Origin: Rhytidiadelphus loreus
Taxonomy: Eukaryota > Streptophyta > Bryopsida > Hypnales > Hylocomiaceae
Assembly (NCBI GenBank): GCA_947034895.1
Contig: OX344763.1
Span: 8,558,501 to 8,622,500 of the forward strand
Direction: 5' to 3'
Length of the DNA: 64,000 nucleotides
Positions 58,698 to 64,000 of the stretch are shown in pieces. Both the position numbers and the translations under genes were made by a program. The notes beneath the pieces were generated by a model, which was not told the DNA's origin, ran no database searches, and saw only the letters and a program-made list of their open reading frames with translations. How positions within the stretch are numbered: position 1 is the first letter of the stretch; the number at the start of each line of letters is the position of its first letter.

Positions 58698-59286
58698 CTT
58701 GGATGTCCTGGAAACAACAATTAAATCAATTAACATGTTCTACAGCAATTGTATCGTCGCCTCGATGATAATCACTTGAGTTACGCCATTGGGAAATCAC
58801 TTCTAAGATGAGTTATTTGTTTCTCTTCTCGACAATTAGTTTAAACATTAATTTTAGATTTTTCCAGGATGTTTCATCGCCATGATATTCATTTTTTAGA
58901 GTCGATTATATTGAAGTATTCTCTATCGTCGATTCGATGATCCCTTTCTGTTTTTCGACAATATTATGTTTCTGATAATGCCTTCTCACAGCATTTTTGA
59001 TGTTGACAATTTTCCTCTGTCATTCTGGATTACCTCTCTCATTTCTGTTTCCAGATATTTTAGGAGGATTTTGTATACTCGACTCGACGATACAAATTTC
59101 ATTTTGAGTGTTAGTCTATCAAATATCATGTGGTTAATATACTCGTATTATAGTTTCGATGTTGATGTATCTCTTTGTTCTTCTTGATATTGAGGTATCC
59201 TCGAGTCGACGATAGATTGGAGGCTGTTTTTCCTGGTTGGGTTCAAATGGTTCAATTCACGGATGCTTATCGTCGACTCGAGGATA
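54408..59286. repeat. Eleven dispersed 19-bp palindromes, TATCNTCGNNTCGANGATA
   Basis: Copies start at 54408, 54588, 55703, 55764, 57168, 57265, 58752, 58924, 59074, 59196 and 59268. The arms TATCNTCG and CGANGATA are nearly fixed; position 5 varies among A, C and G, and the centre triplet varies. Four copies have perfectly complementary arms. Two lie in the coding end of the ParB-like gene (read in frame, as YPRIEDK and YHRGDDR), two in each intron and five within 600 bp upstream of its start. I found none elsewhere in the window. Confidence 0.9.
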
Positions 59287-59340
59287 TAGTTTCATTATTC
59301 ACGATTTTCTATTTATGAAAATTGGGAGTCTTGATCTTCA
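58698..59340 (-). promoter_or_regulatory. Upstream region of the ParB-like gene with five palindromes
   Basis: The coding start is preceded by TTCCAG, a possible splice acceptor, so a non-coding first exon may lie further up. Five of the eleven palindromes sit here (58752-59286), spaced 172, 150, 122 and 72 bp, so the spacing shrinks away from the gene. No TATA box could be fixed. Confidence 0.45.
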
Positions 59341-59364
59341 GGTCTGCATCCTTGAATTCTACTC

Positions 59365-59590
59365 CAAAACCCTAATCGTTTGCCATAAACCCTAATTAAC
59401 ATAAACCCTAAATCCCAAAAGTGTTTTTCTACCTTACAACTTCCAATCGCAGAAAATAACAAGAAATACTGTCACTGAATTTATAATAGTATTTGAACAC
59501 CTGCAATCACAATACATGTATGTGAAAATCACGTTTAGCAAAAGTTGATTGCCACATTCCAAACCCTACAGAACCCTAAACCCTGAAGGA
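59365..59590. promoter_or_regulatory. Telo-box cluster (AAACCCTAA words)
   Basis: AAACCCTAA or close forms occur at about 59369, 59389, 59404, 59573 and 59578. Telo-boxes are known plant promoter elements, often seen in genes of growing tissue, and are also the telomere unit. Here they lie 0.7-0.9 kb upstream of the ParB-like gene, so either reading is possible. Confidence 0.4.
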
Positions 59591-60229
59591 AATCAACATA
59601 GACATTCCAAAACAAATGAAGATGAAACCGTACCAACTGAAGTCAAGCAATTAAGTAGCACCACAACCTACAATGCTTCACAGACAACAAAATGAAACCC
59701 AAACCACAAAATCACACCCGAGAATGCAAATAGGAAATCCAGCTGCAACGTGTTTCTCCATAGCAACGTACATTTCAAGGAAGTGAAGGAATTCAATCAG
59801 AAACAGACTTCAATACGAGGACAACAGCAAACCCGAGGAGTTCAATATAGCAAACAAGGAATGAAAACAAAAAAGGTGCAAGCTTCAAAGAAGACATGGA
59901 ATTCAAGTGCGAATTCAGCTGCTGAAATTACAAATCGAGAAAGAAAGAACTCACGGCGTTCAGCTCCTACCGCGGCTTGCAACTTCTTCAACTCCAACCG
60001 CGGACCACCGAACACCGAGCACCACCGAACACACACACCGCGCCTCAACCACCGCGCCTCACTCTAGCGTGCCTCCACCGAACACACACACACAAATGCA
60101 AACGGACGTGCCTCACACACACAGCACACGAAGATCGAAGCGCGGCAAAAAATGAAAACACACGGAAACAGTCGAAGAAGCGCGCGCGTCGATGGAGGAG
60201 GAGGCTTCCACAACTGGAGGAGGAAGACG
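59591..60229. other. Non-coding DNA leading into a GC-rich island
   Basis: A CA-rich stretch with repeated ACACACAC and CACCGAACAC words (60000-60120). Plus- and minus-strand frames exist but are of low complexity, and I do not call a gene. Confidence 0.4.
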
Positions 60230-60415
60230 AAGCCCCGACCCCAGCCCCGATCCCGGCGCCGACCCCGACCCCGACCCCAACCCCGACCCGGCCCCAACCC
60301 CGAACCCGAACCCAGCCCCCAACCTTAGCCCCCACCCCGACCCCGACCCCGAACCTGAACCCGAACCCTGCCCCAATCCCGAACCCGAACCCGAACCCGA
60401 ACCCGAACCGAACCT
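60230..60415 (+). repeat. CCCCGA/CCCGAA hexamer-type repeat
   Basis: About 30 imperfect copies of CCCCGA, CCCCAA and CCCGAA. They keep long frames open on both strands (Asp-Pro/Asn-Pro or Gly-Ser/Gly-Phe repeats), so the frames here are not evidence of a gene. Very GC-rich compared with the rest of the window. Confidence 0.9.
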
Positions 60416-63400
60416 TCAAAATGGAAGTGCCGAACCAAGATCGAGTCGGCAATTCAGGTTCGTCTATATAAAATTGTTGTTGGCTTGGAAACCTTAGGAG
60501 TTCAAATTTCCTTATGAAATTTATGAGTAAGAAGACTTTTGTATTGTTTTTAGAAGGTTTCTCAAAACCTCATAAGTTCAAATTTCCTTCTAAAAATTCC
60601 CATTAAGAAGACTTTGGTATTGTTTAACCCGAAACTTATTTGAAGGTTTCCCTAATATAATGGTTCCTTTTTGTATTTCTTATTTTTATGGTAGTTCTTC
60701 TTGGCTACAACCTTACTTTTAATAAACTGGTAATTATTAGGATAATACGACGCCGTTCTAGCAAAAGGAGGAAGTTTCTTCATCACGTACCAACATATTA
60801 AAATATCAAATAGAATTGCAGTTTTCTGACTTCGAAAGAGGAAGTTTTACACTAGTAACATATAAGTAGGATTGCAACTACTTATTAGAGCGAAAGAGAT
60901 TATATGTTTTTGAAGTCCTTCTTAATACTCAATTTTCAATGTTTTTAGAAGATCATGGGATTAAATTTTATATATTACACCCTAAACCCAACAAGGATTG
61001 TAATATTTCAATTACTAAAGTTCTGCCTTAACAATTTAGTATTTTAAATCATTCTGAAGTATAATGTTTAATTTTACTATTTTCTTACTACATGTTGTAT
61101 AATACCAAATAATTTGAAATTTAGAAAGCATGTAGCCAAGTAGTCTACGAAGATGAATCTAAAGAAGCACTACCATTTTGGACCTTTTTTTATAGAATAA
61201 TTAGCTTGTACAATGGAATTGCCAATATTTATACAAGGTAAAAATAATAATAATAATGTAAGTGAATTTGAATGCTTATATCTTGCAATCAATTAAAGTT
61301 GCATATTTCCATTAACTACAAATGGTGACTTTAGAGATTCAATCAATCGAGGAAGATTGTCTAAAATTAATAAAAAAAAATTGTAGTATTATAAATGTGA
61401 CACACATATGAAGTAAAAGGATAAATTTGATTTTTTAGATGAATTACACTTAAAGGTCTTCGTTGTCACTAGTACGGGTCTACAAAAAAACTAATCATTC
61501 AATTGAATGAGAGCCACGATCATTGTAAACAGTGTCATGTCAATTTTTAGAGAAAATTCGTACCTTCAATTTCATTGAAATCCTTTAACTTCCTATTTTG
61601 CATAAATATATGTAGTAATGTAGTATTCTGAAAGTAGAATAGTGGTAGTTAAAATCTTAACAAGTATTTGCAAAGGTATGGCTTACAAAAACTTTAATAC
61701 TTCTAGTACTACATAGTATATACAAGAAAATCGAAATTACCAGAGTATTCTCACATTGTCATTGTGATTTGTTTTAAACTCTTTTATTTTAATCTACCTT
61801 GCGATTAATGAGAGCCACGATCATTGTAAACATTGAAGCTCATTTTATGTTCATTTTTTGAATTGTAAATATATTTTTAGCTATCTAGACATATTTCAGC
61901 ACTTTAGGAAGATGAGCAATACAAATTTGTTTTCGAATTAAGGGTCTTCCAAAAATTTAAAAGAACATCGACTAACATTTTATTCTTTAAATCTCATTTC
62001 AAACTATTACTAAGATCGATCCATATGAACTACAAAAGGATGTCTTTCAAATTATAAGAATAAATCTTTCAGTTGTTGTATGCCATTGAACATAGACATG
62101 CAAGAATGAGTCAGGGCACATTTGTAGGGTAGAATTTACCTTTGACCATTTGTAACTTCTGTTTAGGGTATCTTAGATATCGTTCTTGAATATATCCAAG
62201 GACATTTCAATTTTATATTAAATAGAATGCGATACAATTTTTTTAAATAGTATCTGAACAATTTTGTTGGTTTCAATGTTATTTATATGAAACAAGTTAA
62301 GGTCTCCTTTAAATTTTGTTCATGAAGAATGAAATTGATTTTGGTACACAATCTAAACAAAACACTTGGCAGATTTTGAGGAAGTGTACATTTAATCAAT
62401 ATGTACATATAAATCAGATTCCAAATGTTTTAGATCAAAGGCAAAGATTAGCAGTTCTGCATGTATATGAAGAAGCTTATTATATTTGGTGAAGTTCACT
62501 AGATACTCCCTCCACTTCAATAGGTTTGTCACCTTTGTGCATAATCTTTAGTACCCCCTTTTTTTTGGTGGAATTCTAATTGCCCATTAGACTCTAAAAT
62601 TATATATATTTATTTATATTGTTTGAAAATCATACTTTTAGGTCATTTTGCTTTGTAAAATGGAAGAGCTACTAATGTAGTTTAATAATTTCATGTTATC
62701 ACGATAATAATATAATTGTGTTCAAAGTTCTTAGGAAGAATATTTGCATAAAAATCATAGAATTTGTAGTTTAATAGAATTATAATGACTCTTCAAACAT
62801 GAAGCGGAATCACCTTTTACGTTCCAACCCTAAATCCTAAACCCTAAACCTTAAACCATAAAATCCTAATAAAACAAGAACATAGTATCATTAAAAATGC
62901 AAAATTCACAATCATTATGATCGGTTTTAGGGTAATCACCCTTTGAACCATAAACTTTAAACTCTTAGGAAGAAGAGGAATTAAGATTCTTGTTACTTTG
63001 ATCAATAACACACTAAAATAAATAGAAATTTATGGAGAAAATGAATGAAGAACTTTATATTCTTAGTTATAGTGATTTGTAATTTTATAAAAATAATGCA
63101 GTCATTACTTCAACACTTTTAAAGAGATTTCATGTGATATTTGGCATGATGTAGACAGTCGATATTTTGGTTACTAAGGCCTTATTATTAATACTATAGG
63201 ATTTAGAGTGTTTCAAACATTTTAATCTAGAAGTTCCATGCATCACATGAATAAAGCACTTCGTATGTACATCAAGTTGAGAAATGTCATTCTTCCTAAA
63301 TAAACGTTCTTAAATTTCTGTATGCATGTTATAACTTTTATATGTCATTCTTGATTGAATTTGAGATTTCTAGTAAATTTGTAGGACTTATTTGGTGTTG

Positions 63401-64000
63401 CATTTCTTATTTGCATATATTTAGGGTATACGCATATATTGTCGATTCAAAGCATTATATTTCTTCGGCCAAATGTTTAAATTCATTAATAATGAGCTTC
63501 GAATGAAACCCTTAACCGGCCAAAATAATATTCTATAACGTAAAATGTTCCATTCCGCTCCAGAACACATTAACATTTTGTATTTCTTGTCATAGCCGTG
63601 AACCGAAACCCTAAACCCTAAAGGCAGATCCTAAACCCTAGAAAACTTGAACCCAAACCCTAAACCCTAAGGCAGACCCTAATCCCAAAAATCCTAAACC
63701 TTACATATTTCACTTTTGAATGCCTATACAGAGAAATTTTGAGAATTCCTTGAATTGATACACCGCGCTAAATCGTTAGAAATGAAAAAGTAGCCGGCAC
63801 ATTGAAGAGGACCAAACTTATTTTGGTGCAGTACTATAATGCCGCCCACTTTTTGACACAAAGCTGACAGAAAGCGCTAATTGTAGCTGGACCGAACTTT
63901 TACAAGAATAAGGGCCCAAGAATCATGCCCACTTACTCCACATTTTTTGGGAATTCAAATATTGTCAACTCCGCGCTCATTTTTGGCGCCCTTTTTCGTC
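60416..64000. other. Gene-free AT-rich DNA with telomere-like words
   Basis: No supported gene. A 26-bp direct repeat (starting AATGAGAGCCACGATCATTG) occurs at 61506-61531 and 61807-61832. Telomere-like clusters lie at 62820-62870 and 63600-63700. Confidence 0.55.
63600..63700 (+). repeat. Degenerate interstitial telomere-like repeats
   Basis: At least six AACCCTAAA-type units separated by AGGCAGA(T)C spacers (CCTAAAGGCAGATCCTAAAC and CCTAAGGCAGACCCTAA). A weaker set is at 62820-62870. They are imperfect, so this is not a chromosome end. Confidence 0.7.

Noticed and set aside
51644..59286. Idea that the ParB-like/FCP1-like cluster is an integrated large DNA virus fragment
   Set aside because: The genes have introns with plant-type splice sites and none of the hallmark viral genes is present, so a plant mobile element or plant gene cluster is the simpler reading.
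60045..60497. Frames of 80-165 codons on both strands with Asp-Pro or Gly-Ser repeats
   Set aside because: They are produced by the CCCCGA/CCCGAA repeat and lack promoter or splice context.
1..64000. tRNA, rRNA, CRISPR arrays and bacterial-type operons
   Set aside because: No tRNA B-box-like GGTTCGAANCC in a cloverleaf context, no rRNA-like blocks and no regularly spaced repeat-spacer arrays were seen; the window is eukaryotic.

Overview
The window is nuclear DNA of a land plant with a large, repeat-filled, AT-rich genome. This is inferred from GT/AG-spliced genes, an intronless lectin receptor-like kinase, CACTA (En/Spm) transposons with plant-type TNP2 and TNPA proteins, plant-type telomere-like AAACCCTAA motifs, and very low gene density. 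A seed-free plant (fern or lycophyte) or a gymnosperm fits better than a compact angiosperm genome, but the sequence does not settle it.

Layout. 1-13.1 kb: AT-rich intergenic DNA. It starts with the 5' end of an inverted second copy of the lectin receptor kinase gene, and holds a decayed Tc1/mariner-like fragment and two related CACTA-type MITEs. 13.26-15.6 kb: the only intact ordinary gene, an L-type lectin receptor-like kinase with an overlapping uORF. 16.98-50.34 kb: one large CACTA element with CACTACAAGG ends. It carries a TNPA-like gene on the minus strand at the left and a multi-exon TNP2 transposase gene on the plus strand at the right. It has been used repeatedly as an insertion target: a TTAA-flanked 626-bp element (22.0-22.6 kb); an LTR-type element in a TNP2 exon (27.69-37.65 kb, target duplication GTTGC), itself split by a second member of the same family (29.94-35.23 kb); a 3.4-kb element with its own promoter and ORF in a TNP2 intron (40.39-43.81 kb, target duplication AGTAT); and a 187-bp CACTA MITE in the last TNP2 exon (target duplication AGA). 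51.6-59.3 kb: a minus-strand cluster with an unknown ORF, an FCP1/HAD-like phosphatase-like gene and a three-exon gene of about 1,400 codons with a ParB/DGQHR-like motif. 59.3-64 kb: telomere-like repeats, a CCCCGA/CCCGAA repeat and empty AT-rich DNA.

Most notable: eleven copies of a 19-bp palindrome (TATCNTCGNNTCGANGATA) occur only in and around the ParB-like gene (upstream region, both introns, and the coding end), which suggests a self-encoded binding-site system. The second theme is decay: most nonsense codons in the mobile-element ORFs are explained by C-to-T change (CAG to TAG, CGA to TGA), the pattern expected of methylated, silenced repeats. All boundaries, splice sites and frame calls were made by eye.
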